Shown here: piece after piece, positions 24,872 to 32,460 of the stretch
How positions within the stretch are numbered: the stretch's first letter is position 1
Layout of the letters: every line of letters starts with the position of its first letter
NCBI GenBank assembly: GCA_904420535.1
Contig: CAJFVQ010000005.1
Span: forward strand, 1 to 37,566
Reading direction: 5' to 3'
DNA length: 37,566 nucleotides
DNA from: Candidatus Cryptoclostridium obscurum
Lineage (GTDB): Bacteria; Bacillota; Dehalobacteriia; UBA7702
Made by a program: the position numbers and the translations under genes
The notes under the pieces: generated by a model
The model's input: only the letters and a program-made list of their open reading frames with translations
Database searches by the model: none
Told to the model about the DNA's origin: nothing

Positions 24872-25663
24872 CTATCTTTTATTTTTTTTCGCAGTATTCT
24901 TTTTACGGTTCGGAGCGGGAGTGTTGAAAGAGTTTCCTTTCTGTTTCCAAAGTCCCCAAAGATAAATGACCAGGGCGACGACGAACAGTACAATACTGAT
25001 CACCTGGGCTTGGCGGAGCGGACCGATCATTAAACTATCTGTGCGGAATCCCTCCACAATAAAACGTCCGATAGAATAGAGCATCAGATACCATAAAAAG
25101 ACATTGCCGTTTCGCTTTGCCCTTTGAAAGAGAAAAAGAGTCACAAAAAATACCATCAAATCCCAAAGAGATTCATAAAGAAACGTGGGATGTACCATTT
25201 CACCGTTGACCTCAATGGCCCAGGGTAAATTAGTAGCGTAGCCATGGGCTTCCCCATTGATAAAATTGCCCCAACGGCCAATGGCCTGTCCTAAGGCCAA
25301 CGCAGGGGCAAAGCAATCGGCCATAGAACCAAAGCTCATACGATAATAGCGGCAAACTAAAAAAACAGCAAGAATCCCCCCGAGGATAGCGCCGTGAATG
25401 GCCAATCCTCCATGCCAAATCGCCACAATTTCACCAAGATCAAAACGATAATGTTCCCATTGAAAAATCACATAATACAAACGCGCCCCTATGATGGCAC
25501 AAGGCACCGTTACCAACAGCACCGTCCAAACATGGTCTTCATTGAGACCGCGTTTTTTCGCCAAACGCGTTGCGATTAAAATACCGATTAGCAGGGCAAG
25601 GGCAATGAAGACACCATACCAACGCACCGACCAACCAAATACGGTAAAGGCCACAGGATCCAT
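24872..25663 (-). CDS. lgt: Prolipoprotein diacylglyceryl transferase
   Basis: 263-residue membrane enzyme that attaches diacylglycerol to the lipobox cysteine of lipoproteins, such as the PrsA-like foldase in this window. The signature GRWGNFINGE is at 129-138, and IHGAILGG and GFRTDSL are also present. Seven hydrophobic helices fit the family topology. The C-terminal 25 residues are a basic Lys/Asn tail (PNRKKNTAKKNKR). The start is supported by TTTGGAGGTAGTCA just upstream, and the length is typical (260-280). It has its own strong promoter and terminator, so it is monocistronic. Confidence 0.96.
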   Translation of the reverse strand: MDPVAFTVFGWSVRWYGVFIALALLIGILIATRLAKKRGLNEDHVWTVLLVTVPCAIIGARLYYVIFQWEHYRFDLGEIVAIWHGGLAIHGAILGGILAVFLVCRYYRMSFGSMADCFAPALALGQAIGRWGNFINGEAHGYATNLPWAIEVNGEMVHPTFLYESLWDLMVFFVTLFLFQRAKRNGNVFLWYLMLYSIGRFIVEGFRTDSLMIGPLRQAQVISIVLFVVALVIYLWGLWKQKGNSFNTPAPNRKKNTAKKNKR

Positions 25664-25706
25664 TGACTACCTCCAAAAATAGGGTTTTTCCAAAATGATT
25701 TTTTTT

Positions 25707-25735
25707 ATCATAACAAAAAAAAACAATGCTTTCAA
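25707..25735 (-). promoter_or_regulatory. Sigma-A promoter of lgt
   Basis: TTGAAA (25730-25735), 17 bases containing a T-run, TATGAT (25707-25712) on the minus strand. Confidence 0.75.
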
Positions 25736-25804
25736 CTGCAATCATAATAATCGCAGTTTTTTCTCATTTTTTGAAAAAAGTATTCCATTTTCTGAGAAGA
25801 ATGC

Positions 25805-26012
25805 TATAATAGCAATAGATTTTATTTTTCCCAAAAATTTACACATATTTTACAGTATTTTCATTCCCAAATTTCGATTCTGCAATTTTTCCTCTCCACT
25901 TCCCTCTGTGTTTGAAATAGCAAAACGCGCAGGTGATATATATCCCTGCGTTATCCTTAAAAATGAAAAGGGAACAATGATCGGACCATTTTCGTATTTA
26001 AAGGAGTTTATT
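25805..26012 (+). promoter_or_regulatory. -10 box and long leader of the EamA pair
   Basis: TATAAT at 25805-25810 on the plus strand, without a clear -35, begins a leader of about 195 bases. The leader carries a CGCAGG/CCTGCG hairpin (25928-25933 with 25945-25950, inside AACG/GTT extensions). It also holds a tiny frame MKREQ (25963-25980) whose stop overlaps an in-frame upstream ATG (25978) of the transporter. I could not match it to a known riboswitch; the guanidine, fluoride and SAM classes do not fit. Nothing else is seen in this gene-free stretch of about 350 bases apart from the lgt promoter. Confidence 0.4.
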
Positions 26013-26981
26013 ATGGTGACAAAATCGGCGGAACAAAAAGGCGTTATTCTTTGTTTACTTGCAGCTTTTTGCTATTCACTCGGTCCCATTTTGGGAAAGC
26101 TCCTTTTTGCTGTGGGACTGCCCTGGCAGGTGGTGGTAACCATGCGCGGAATGATACCTGCAGTATTGCTGTTCGTCTATGCTCTCTGCTTTGCCCGCTA
26201 TGTGTTTCATATAAAAAGGGAGCATCTTCACCTCTTTCTTTTAAACGGAGTCAGCTTTGGTTTTATTTCCGTTTGCAATTATTGTTCTCTCTACTACATA
26301 GATGCCGCCGTCGCCACGGTGCTGCTTTATACCCTTCCCGTTTTTACAGTGCTGCTTTCCCGAATTATGTTAAAGGAATCATTTACCGCACCCAAAGTCA
26401 TTGCCATGATCATGGCCTTTTTAGGGATTCTTTTTATTATTGAAGTTTTCAATATTGGCTCTTTGTCCACTGATGGAGGAACAAAAATTTTTGGAATTCC
26501 CTCCGCTATTTTCGGGATCATTATCGGCTTAATGTCAGGCCTTTTAAGTTCATTGTATACGATCTTCACCAAAAAGCTGAATAGCTTTTACCCCGGATGG
26601 ACCGTAAATTCTTGGTGCTATTTTATAGGACTTCCCATTTTCTTCTTCATTGGCGCTCCTCATATCGCATCCTACCATTGGAATGCCACATCTCTTATGG
26701 GAATCATCATTATTTCCTTGGTAGGGCTTGCTGCTTATTCCCTTTACGCTTTATCCATGCAGCATATTGACGCGGGCAAAGCCAGTCTTCTGGTAACGTT
26801 GGATCCAGTACTCAGCGTTTCCATGGCCATCTTGATTCTTGGCGAACACCTTACCATACTGCAACTACTCGGTTGCGTCCTTGTCTTTGGAGGAATTCTT
26901 TTTATGGAGAAGGGGCAGCTTCTCTTAAATCGCATCGCCCCCAAATCATCGAAAAAACAGAAAGGCAGCGCGTCACCATGA
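26013..26981 (+). CDS. EamA/DMT-superfamily transporter, first of an overlapping pair
   Basis: 322-residue membrane protein with about ten transmembrane helices and two EamA repeats (about 8-145 and 165-300). Start MVTKSAEQKG with AAAGGAG eight bases upstream; an upstream ATG at 25978 with AAGGGA is possible and would add 12 residues. Typical features are LCLLAAFCYSLGPILGKLLF at the beginning, then YCSLYYIDAAVATVLLYTLP and MQHIDAGKASLLVTLDPVLS, where the second repeat ends in a conserved glutamate (LGEHL). DMT members of this group export amino acids, metabolites or drugs; the substrate cannot be predicted. Its stop overlaps the ATG of a homologous gene (ATGA), so the two are translated together and may form a heterodimer. 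Confidence 0.85.
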   Translation: MVTKSAEQKGVILCLLAAFCYSLGPILGKLLFAVGLPWQVVVTMRGMIPAVLLFVYALCFARYVFHIKREHLHLFLLNGVSFGFISVCNYCSLYYIDAAVATVLLYTLPVFTVLLSRIMLKESFTAPKVIAMIMAFLGILFIIEVFNIGSLSTDGGTKIFGIPSAIFGIIIGLMSGLLSSLYTIFTKKLNSFYPGWTVNSWCYFIGLPIFFFIGAPHIASYHWNATSLMGIIIISLVGLAAYSLYALSMQHIDAGKASLLVTLDPVLSVSMAILILGEHLTILQLLGCVLVFGGILFMEKGQLLLNRIAPKSSKKQKGSASP

Positions 26982-27883
26982 ACCAAAATAAATTAGGGTT
27001 AATTTTTGTTTTAGCCTCAAGCTTTTGTTATGCCCTTACCGGTATTCTCAGCAAAGTGCTTGTCAGCAGCGGATTACCTCCCATGCTGACATTGACCCTC
27101 CGAACGCTGTTCTGCACTGTTTTTTTAGGAATTTTAGTATTTGCGGTCAAAAAAGAACAATGTTTTCCGAAAAAGAAGGATATTAAAACCTTTTTTCTCT
27201 TGGGAATCGTACTCTTCGTCTATTCTGCGGGATACTTTTTGAGCTTGGTTTATCTCGATATTTCCATTGCCGTGGTTCTACTTTATACTTATCCTGCTAT
27301 GCTGGTCATTGCATCGGTTTTCGCATTCAAAGAAAGGCTTAACAAAATAACGGTAATCGCACTTGGTTTGACATTCCTCGGTATCCTTTTTACCATCGGT
27401 ATTTTCGATTCCTCTTTGGAGAATCTGTCTGTCACAGGTCTCATCCTGGTCCTCAGCGCTGCGGTGGGGGTCGCCGTATATGCGATACTTGTAAAAAAAC
27501 TCACGTCTTCCTACAACGGACTTGTGATCAATCTCTATTGTTTCATTGCCGCTTCGCTGCTCTATTGTCTCATTTTTCCCTTTTGCCTACCGGAGGAATG
27601 GCCTGCGGCCACTGAATATCTGTCCATTCTCGTCCTGGCGCTACCCTATACGTTGGCCTTCCTCTTCTATGCTAAGGGACTCCAATATCTCGAAGCAGGA
27701 AAAGTAGGAATTCTGGCTTCCACAGAGCCGGTGTTCAGCATTGCTATGGCGGCACTGTTCCTGGGAGAATCCATCGCCCCGATGCAGGGGGTGGGAATTC
27801 TTCTCGTTTTGACGGCCATTGTATTGCTGGAGCTTTTCCCAAAGAAGAAAGAGATTTCCGACGAAAGAGATGATCAAAAATAA
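26978..27883 (+). CDS. EamA/DMT-superfamily transporter, second of an overlapping pair
   Basis: 301 residues, paralogous to the preceding gene: LIFVLASSFCYALTGILSKV aligns with its start, AVVLLYTYPAMLVIASVFAF with the end of the first repeat, and LEAGKVGILASTEPVFSI with its second-repeat loop, again ending in LGESI. Ten hydrophobic helices, cytoplasmic basic C-terminus. The start MNQNKLG at 26978 overlaps the previous stop by 4 bases; AAAGG lies some 12 bases ahead inside that gene. A tandem duplication followed by divergence is likely. The pair is bounded by a terminator at 27927, and no regulator or enzyme gene is attached that would tell the substrate. Confidence 0.85.
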   Translation: MNQNKLGLIFVLASSFCYALTGILSKVLVSSGLPPMLTLTLRTLFCTVFLGILVFAVKKEQCFPKKKDIKTFFLLGIVLFVYSAGYFLSLVYLDISIAVVLLYTYPAMLVIASVFAFKERLNKITVIALGLTFLGILFTIGIFDSSLENLSVTGLILVLSAAVGVAVYAILVKKLTSSYNGLVINLYCFIAASLLYCLIFPFCLPEEWPAATEYLSILVLALPYTLAFLFYAKGLQYLEAGKVGILASTEPVFSIAMAALFLGESIAPMQGVGILLVLTAIVLLELFPKKKEISDERDDQK

Positions 27884-27926
27884 TTTAGAATCGCCGCAAA
27901 TATCCTTTCAACTTTTGGGATAAATC

Positions 27927-27962
27927 AAAGCGATAGCAAATACATTTGCTATCGCTTTTCGT
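27927..27962 (+). terminator. Bidirectional terminator between EamA pair and AI-2E-type transporter
   Basis: The stem AAAGCGATAGCAAA with TTTGCTATCGCTTT is perfect around a TACA loop. On the plus strand it runs into TTTTCGTTT. It lies between the two convergent genes, 5 bases from the stop of the minus-strand gene. Confidence 0.85.
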
Positions 27963-27967
27963 TTCTC

Positions 27968-29143
27968 TTACGTTTTTTGCTCCGGTGGATCGCCGGAATG
28001 CTCCAAAGAATCATCTTGAATGCCTTTTTCCTTTAAACGGCTGTCCACGCCTTGTCGCAGCAACACATAAAGCACAGAGACAATGGGAATAAAAAGCAAC
28101 ATTCCCAGAATCCCCATTAAGTTGGCTCCTACCGTAACGGCCACCAGAACAAGAATGGCTGGGAGCCCCACAGAATTTCCTACCACATGGGGATAAATAA
28201 GATTTCCCTCAATCTGTTGCAAAACAAGGAAGAGAATAACAAACCAAAAAGCTTGCATGGGATTGACGATCAAAATCAAAAATGCCCCAACAATACAACC
28301 GATAAAAGCCCCAAAAATTGGAATTAAGGCAGTAACTGCAATTAACAAACCAATGAGCAAAGCATAGGGCATATTAAGAATGGTCATGGTCACAAAGAAC
28401 ATTCCGCCGAGAATCAGTGCTTCCGTACACTGACCGGTCAGGAAACGAGCAAATGTACGATGAGACAAAGAAGCAATTTCAATGGTTTTGTTTGCAACTT
28501 TTTCCGGAAACGCCGCGTAACAGATTTTTTTGCACCAAAGACCAATTTTTTCCTTGGCAAACAACAGATAAACCGCGAAAACAATGCCAATAACAAATGA
28601 AACAATGGCACTGATTACAGAAGATACCACACCTACAGTAGAACTAAAGAAAGCGGAAAGGGAATTTCGCGCCAATTCAATCAGATTATCTCTTGTAGAC
28701 TCCCAGGTAAGTTCCATTTTCCCCAGATAATTCTGGACTTGATCCCAACTAACAGGTAAAGTTCCAAGCCATTCCTGGGTTCGCACCAAGAAACCGGGAA
28801 TTTCTTCGGCGATCCTCGCAAAAGAACGAATCAATTCCGGGATCACAGTAAAAATTACCACCACAACAATGCCAAAAAACAGCAATAACGATACGACAAT
28901 AGACGTTGGGCGCACCAACTTTTTCACTCGTTCCCGCTTGACATGTTTTAGCCATATACGCTCAAAGAACCCCACAGGAATACTGAGAATGAAAGCGACA
29001 CAAGCTCCTAGAATAAAAGGCGAAACAACCTGCCAAATCCAAGAAAGGAACGACGCAACACCGCTTAAATCTCGCAACAAAAATGCCAATACCACCCCAT
29101 ATGTAATACATAAGAGAATGCGTTTTAGCCGTTTATCAAACAT
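27968..29143 (-). CDS. AI-2E family transporter (PerM/YtvI-type)
   Basis: 391-residue membrane protein. Two N-terminal helix pairs, a central charged extracytoplasmic or cytoplasmic segment (about 130-195) and a C-terminal hydrophobic block match the AI-2E/UPF0118 family. Recognisable segments are VVSPFILGACVAFILSIPVG, ALIPIFGAFIGCIVGAFL, LVLQQIEGNLIYPHVVGNSV and LGMLLFIPIVSVLYVLLRQ. Members are known as exporters of autoinducer-2 (TqsA) or sodium/proton antiporters in some halophiles, so the substrate is uncertain. The start MFDKRLKR at 29143 has AAAGGTGG seven bases upstream; a reading from 29245 lacks such a site. A possible -10 (TATGAT, 29168-29173) precedes it. The acidic C-terminus (SLEHSGDPPEQKT) is disordered. 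Confidence 0.9.
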   Translation of the reverse strand: MFDKRLKRILLCITYGVVLAFLLRDLSGVASFLSWIWQVVSPFILGACVAFILSIPVGFFERIWLKHVKRERVKKLVRPTSIVVSLLLFFGIVVVVIFTVIPELIRSFARIAEEIPGFLVRTQEWLGTLPVSWDQVQNYLGKMELTWESTRDNLIELARNSLSAFFSSTVGVVSSVISAIVSFVIGIVFAVYLLFAKEKIGLWCKKICYAAFPEKVANKTIEIASLSHRTFARFLTGQCTEALILGGMFFVTMTILNMPYALLIGLLIAVTALIPIFGAFIGCIVGAFLILIVNPMQAFWFVILFLVLQQIEGNLIYPHVVGNSVGLPAILVLVAVTVGANLMGILGMLLFIPIVSVLYVLLRQGVDSRLKEKGIQDDSLEHSGDPPEQKT

Positions 29144-29422
29144 ACAAGCCACCTTTCCCGATATGTTATCATAGGATATACATGGAATTATTTCTATCCA
29201 TAAAAGAAATCTCCAATTGGAGATATCATTCTCTCTAACCCCCATAGGGCTGAAAGCCCGTAGGTTATAAATTCGCCATATCCCACAAATCTCCTTGTGC
29301 AGGATTTAAAAATATCGCCGATTCCCATAAAATTTATGATAAAAATATAATTCTTTACGGTCATCTCCAATATTTGTGCCCACAACCAAAGGATGTTATT
29401 AGAATATGCATTTTTCTCAAAG
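29144..29422. other. Gene-free stretch with two small hairpins
   Basis: No convincing gene. On the minus strand, AACC/GGTT encloses a GGGCT/AGCCC stem (29237-29266). Next comes a perfect ATCTCC-AATT-GGAGAT stem (29209-29224) running into TTTCTTTT, which looks like a weak terminator. A 63-codon frame at 29194-29385 lacks a ribosome binding site and family resemblance, and I do not call it. The hairpins may mark a small RNA or a decayed element. Confidence 0.35.
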
Positions 29423-29461
29423 AAAACACCGAAAGACAGTAAAATTGTCTTTCGGTGTTTT
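29423..29461 (-). terminator. Terminator of the SLH-metallophosphoesterase gene
   Basis: A 16-bp perfect stem (AAAACACCGAAAGACA at 29423-29438 with its complement at 29446-29461) and a 7-base loop. It carries T-runs on both sides, so it could act in both directions. It lies 81 bases past the stop codon. Confidence 0.85.
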
Positions 29462-29542
29462 CCGCGAATACTCAGTTGGTAAGATACAATGTTTTTTTCA
29501 TTTTGTTATTATTTATGTGAAATTGATTCAAGGAGCAAAACA

Positions 29543-32104
29543 TTAAAGTTCTGAAAGGAAGCGTTGAAGTACTGTTGCAACTTGGGCACGGGTGCTCGTT
29601 CCTTGAGGATACAAAGTTCCGTTGTCCATGCCTTCCACAATGCCATTTTCCACTGCCCAAATCATAGCTTCTTTGGACCAATCGGCAACTTTTTCACCGT
29701 CGCTAAACTGATCCAGAGCATTGCTATTTTCAACGGTGACATCCTTTTCGAGGAACTTGGCATAACGGTACATCATTGTAACCATCTGTTCCCTGGTCAT
29801 ATTGTCATAGGGAGCATAAGTTGTATCACTGCAGCCTTCTACCACACCGTTTTCTGCGGCCCAATGAACATGAGATGCATAATATTCCGTGGAAACTACA
29901 TCAGTAAATCCGGTAACACTGGGAGTTTCGGCAGTGGCATCAGCAATGCCTTCGTGACGTCCCAACACAGAAACGAACATGGCACGAGTCATGGTTTCAT
30001 CGGGCCCGAAAGTGGTTTCATCAATACCGTTGAACAATGATTCATCTACCACATATTGGATGGCAGGGACATACCAGGCACCGGTTTCCACATCAGTATA
30101 TTGTTCCGTTACGTCTATAGGTTTTTCTACAGTAAAGCTGTCATAAACGTAAGGTTCGGTGACAACCTGGTCAGTGGCGGGATCATATTTGTACATATAG
30201 GTGGTGAAATCGATGGTATTACCGTCGACATGAACCAACGTATAAACCTGTTCCTTCTTCACATCGCTGCCGTCGTCGGCGGAGTTTTTATCGAGGAATT
30301 CATAGTTAGCTGCAAGGAGATCCCCGGCAGATACTTCATAATTCTTTTTACTGTACCATTTCAAACCGCCGGCATGACCGCCCACCATATAAAGGATCGC
30401 ATCATCGGGATCGGTGTAAACGCCGTTTTCCGCAACGAGTCCTGCATTGTTCCCTTCAGCAGTGACAAATCCTCTGGAATAAACATGGTCATGACCCATC
30501 AATACGATATCGACACCTAATTCGTTGAGAACAGGCCCCCAATAAGTTCTTGCCGCAATCACATCGGAATCCACAATGTGAGACGCGCCGGTGTAAATGG
30601 ATTTATGGAAACCTACCACGATCCATTGACCGTTGGTTTTGGCATCAGCCACTTGGGCAGTAAGGTATTCTTTTTGAGCCGTGCGGATGGCCTCATCATT
30701 TTTCGCGGTTTCCAGATTTAAAACAATGAATTTCATGTTGCCGTAATCGAAGGCGTAAACGGAATCCCCAACGCTTTCATTGGCGGAAGGCGCTTCAATA
30801 TGATCGGTAAACCAGGCATTGTCATGATTTCCCTGGGTAACAACGACAGTTTTATTACCAAATAAGTCTTGGCCGCCGTCGGGTTCCGCACCGTCGTTGT
30901 TAAAAAGGATCTCCCACTGAGTTTCATTCGTTGCCGTGTTGGTAATATCGCCGGCAATATAGACGTAGTCCAGATCCATTTCACTCAACATTTCCATGGT
31001 ATAACCGGCAGCTTCCGCATCCGAGGCAGTACTTACCTGAGGATCGGTAATGAAAGCAAAGGTGAAGTCATCCTGACTGTCTTTCGTTTTAGCAGTATCA
31101 AAGGCGCCTTCAAAACGATGATCACCAATCACTACCGTATAAGTGTAATGGGTGTCGGCAGTTAAACCATCCAAAGTCACGGTGTGCATATATTTTCCCG
31201 TTGTTTCTGAATATACGGATTGATCTTCATAAGTTTTCGGCGTACCGTTTTGAGGCGTTACAGTAATCACACTTTTCGCGTCCGTGGCAGTGGTAAAGGA
31301 AAGATAGACAGTATCAGCAGTCATTCCCATATGCACGTTCACTTGTTTTGCCTCATCAGCAGTGGTGGCAGCACCATGGGGGCCGAGGTCTTCGGAAACG
31401 GCTTCACTGTAGTCCACAATCTGAAAGTCAGCGCTGTTATTATCGGTATCTGCAAATTCTACTCGACGAATGGCTTTCTTCTTGGACTGAACGTCGGAGG
31501 CTGTACCTTCTACAGCAGGAGCCTTTTGTTCTTCAAAGCCGTCGTTTCCGTTGGCGGCAGCCAAGTCCACAAAGCCGTCAGCTTCCATCACATTGTTGGA
31601 AGTTAAAAGTGTTTGATTACTCATCAAAGCAACGGAAACGCCTTTGTTGTGAAGCGCAATATCCCATTGGCTCTGCCCCGCAGGAACCTGATAAGCTACG
31701 TTTGCCGTATCGGTCACAGCGGCACATCGAATCAAATAATAGCCCCGTGCTTCAATAGAGCCACTGAGATCTTGTTTCGTCCAGGCAGCGGATTGGTCGC
31801 CGTCTGCGGAAGAGCGATACTGTACCGACCATCCATCAAGGGAAATGGATTGATCTGTGGGATTATAAAGTTCAATAAAGCTATGGGATGCATAACCGTC
31901 ATCACTGCCGCCGTAAACTTGATTTACCACAACATGAGGCACAGATACATCATATTCCCCTTCCGTGTTATAGGGAGTACCGGCTATTTCCGCAGCATCG
32001 GCCGTAAGAACAGTCGGTCCTAAAATCGCGACGGCAAAAGCAAAAAGTACCGCAAAAATGCAAATCATCTTTTGCCAATGCTTTTTCAAAATTGAAGTAT
32101 TCAT
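29543..32104 (-). CDS. Secreted SLH-anchored metallophosphoesterase with lamin-tail domain
   Basis: 853 residues. Signal peptide about 1-38; lamin-tail (LTD) domain about 50-160 (VVVNQVYGGSDDGYASHSFIE, LYNPTDQSISLDGWSVQY); a purple-acid-phosphatase-type fibronectin-like domain about 255-345; calcineurin-like phosphoesterase about 350-600; three SLH domains about 665-853 (FGPDETMTRAMFVSVLGR). Metal-ligand motifs are FITDPQV, AGDITN (about 385), QGNHDN (about 428), GFHKS and LMGHDHVYSR (about 538), so the dinuclear metal centre looks complete. Likely a surface phosphohydrolase (5'-nucleotidase, phosphodiesterase or phosphatase) bound to wall polymer. RBS AAGGAGG is 7 bases before the ATG. The SLH parts resemble those of the 1,799-residue protein, suggesting shared anchoring. 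The promoter has a good -10 only. Substrate unknown. Confidence 0.9.
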   Translation of the reverse strand: MNTSILKKHWQKMICIFAVLFAFAVAILGPTVLTADAAEIAGTPYNTEGEYDVSVPHVVVNQVYGGSDDGYASHSFIELYNPTDQSISLDGWSVQYRSSADGDQSAAWTKQDLSGSIEARGYYLIRCAAVTDTANVAYQVPAGQSQWDIALHNKGVSVALMSNQTLLTSNNVMEADGFVDLAAANGNDGFEEQKAPAVEGTASDVQSKKKAIRRVEFADTDNNSADFQIVDYSEAVSEDLGPHGAATTADEAKQVNVHMGMTADTVYLSFTTATDAKSVITVTPQNGTPKTYEDQSVYSETTGKYMHTVTLDGLTADTHYTYTVVIGDHRFEGAFDTAKTKDSQDDFTFAFITDPQVSTASDAEAAGYTMEMLSEMDLDYVYIAGDITNTATNETQWEILFNNDGAEPDGGQDLFGNKTVVVTQGNHDNAWFTDHIEAPSANESVGDSVYAFDYGNMKFIVLNLETAKNDEAIRTAQKEYLTAQVADAKTNGQWIVVGFHKSIYTGASHIVDSDVIAARTYWGPVLNELGVDIVLMGHDHVYSRGFVTAEGNNAGLVAENGVYTDPDDAILYMVGGHAGGLKWYSKKNYEVSAGDLLAANYEFLDKNSADDGSDVKKEQVYTLVHVDGNTIDFTTYMYKYDPATDQVVTEPYVYDSFTVEKPIDVTEQYTDVETGAWYVPAIQYVVDESLFNGIDETTFGPDETMTRAMFVSVLGRHEGIADATAETPSVTGFTDVVSTEYYASHVHWAAENGVVEGCSDTTYAPYDNMTREQMVTMMYRYAKFLEKDVTVENSNALDQFSDGEKVADWSKEAMIWAVENGIVEGMDNGTLYPQGTSTRAQVATVLQRFLSEL

Positions 32105-32136
32105 TGTAATCCTCCTTATGCTTGTTTGATAGAAAA

Positions 32137-32142
32137 ATTATA
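32137..32142 (-). promoter_or_regulatory. Possible -10 box of the SLH-metallophosphoesterase gene
   Basis: TATAAT on the minus strand, 33 bases before the start codon, with no good -35. If used, the structured DNA at 32222-32369 would lie upstream of transcription rather than in the leader. Confidence 0.4.
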
Positions 32143-32221
32143 AGCAACAAAGGAGATATTTTTCATGAACCCAAAGTAAAATCACTGTGAAATATCGAAA
32201 GAGATCCATCGACACCGCTAT

Positions 32222-32369
32222 GGCGTTAGGGTGACATTTTCCGAACGTTCTCGTGAGAACGACACCGGGCCAACGCCGTTCCTCCATATGCCGAAGCAGG
32301 GAGTTCCCTTGCCGGCAAAGCATTGGGGGATCCGGTGCTCATACGCTTTCCGGCCACAGATGATTCCCC
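32222..32369. other. GC-rich region of three consecutive stem-loops, unidentified
   Basis: The 356-base gap 32105-32460 contains three adjacent inverted repeats. A: GGCGTT (32222-32227) with AACGCC (32272-32277), enclosing GGTG/CACC and CGTTCT-CGTG-AGAACG. B: TGCCG (32289-32293) with CGGCA (32313-32317), enclosing GCAGGGA/TCCCTTGC. C: GGGG-AT (32325-32331) with ATTCCCC (32363-32369), enclosing CCGG/CCGG. The segment is clearly richer in G+C than its surroundings and holds no supported gene. It could be a structured RNA (either strand) or the remains of a mobile element end: GGGTGACATTTTC at 32229-32241 recalls IS21-type termini. It matches no riboswitch I know. Confidence 0.45.
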
Positions 32370-32387
32370 GTTATTTGAACGTTTGCA

Positions 32388-32426
32388 CAAAGAACGCCCT
32401 GCTTTCTGAAGAAAACAGGGCGTTTC
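32388..32426 (-). terminator. Terminator of gltX
   Basis: A 9-bp stem (AACGCCCTG 32393-32401 with CAGGGCGTT 32416-32424) and a 14-base loop. On the minus strand it is followed by CTTTG, a weak T-tract. It lies 35 bases after the gltX stop. It could also end a plus-strand transcript of the three-hairpin region. Confidence 0.65.
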
Positions 32427-32460
32427 ATACATTTGCTCATATATTAATTGATTATAACTT

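Noticed and set aside
25817-26012. Guanidine, fluoride or SAM riboswitch before the EamA pair
   Set aside because: None of the conserved core motifs of these classes is present; only one hairpin is visible.
29194-29385. 63-codon minus-strand frame
   Set aside because: No ribosome binding site, no family resemblance, and the frame runs through both hairpins.
30056-30520. 154-codon plus-strand frame inside the SLH phosphoesterase gene
   Set aside because: Antisense shadow of a conserved metallophosphoesterase domain.
32222-32369. Considered as a c-di-AMP (ydaO), moco, M-box or glmS-type element
   Set aside because: A GGAGGAAC segment recalls ydaO, but the other conserved blocks (GGGGT-AATC and CAGCTAAC-type segments) are missing, and no other class fits; left as unidentified structure.
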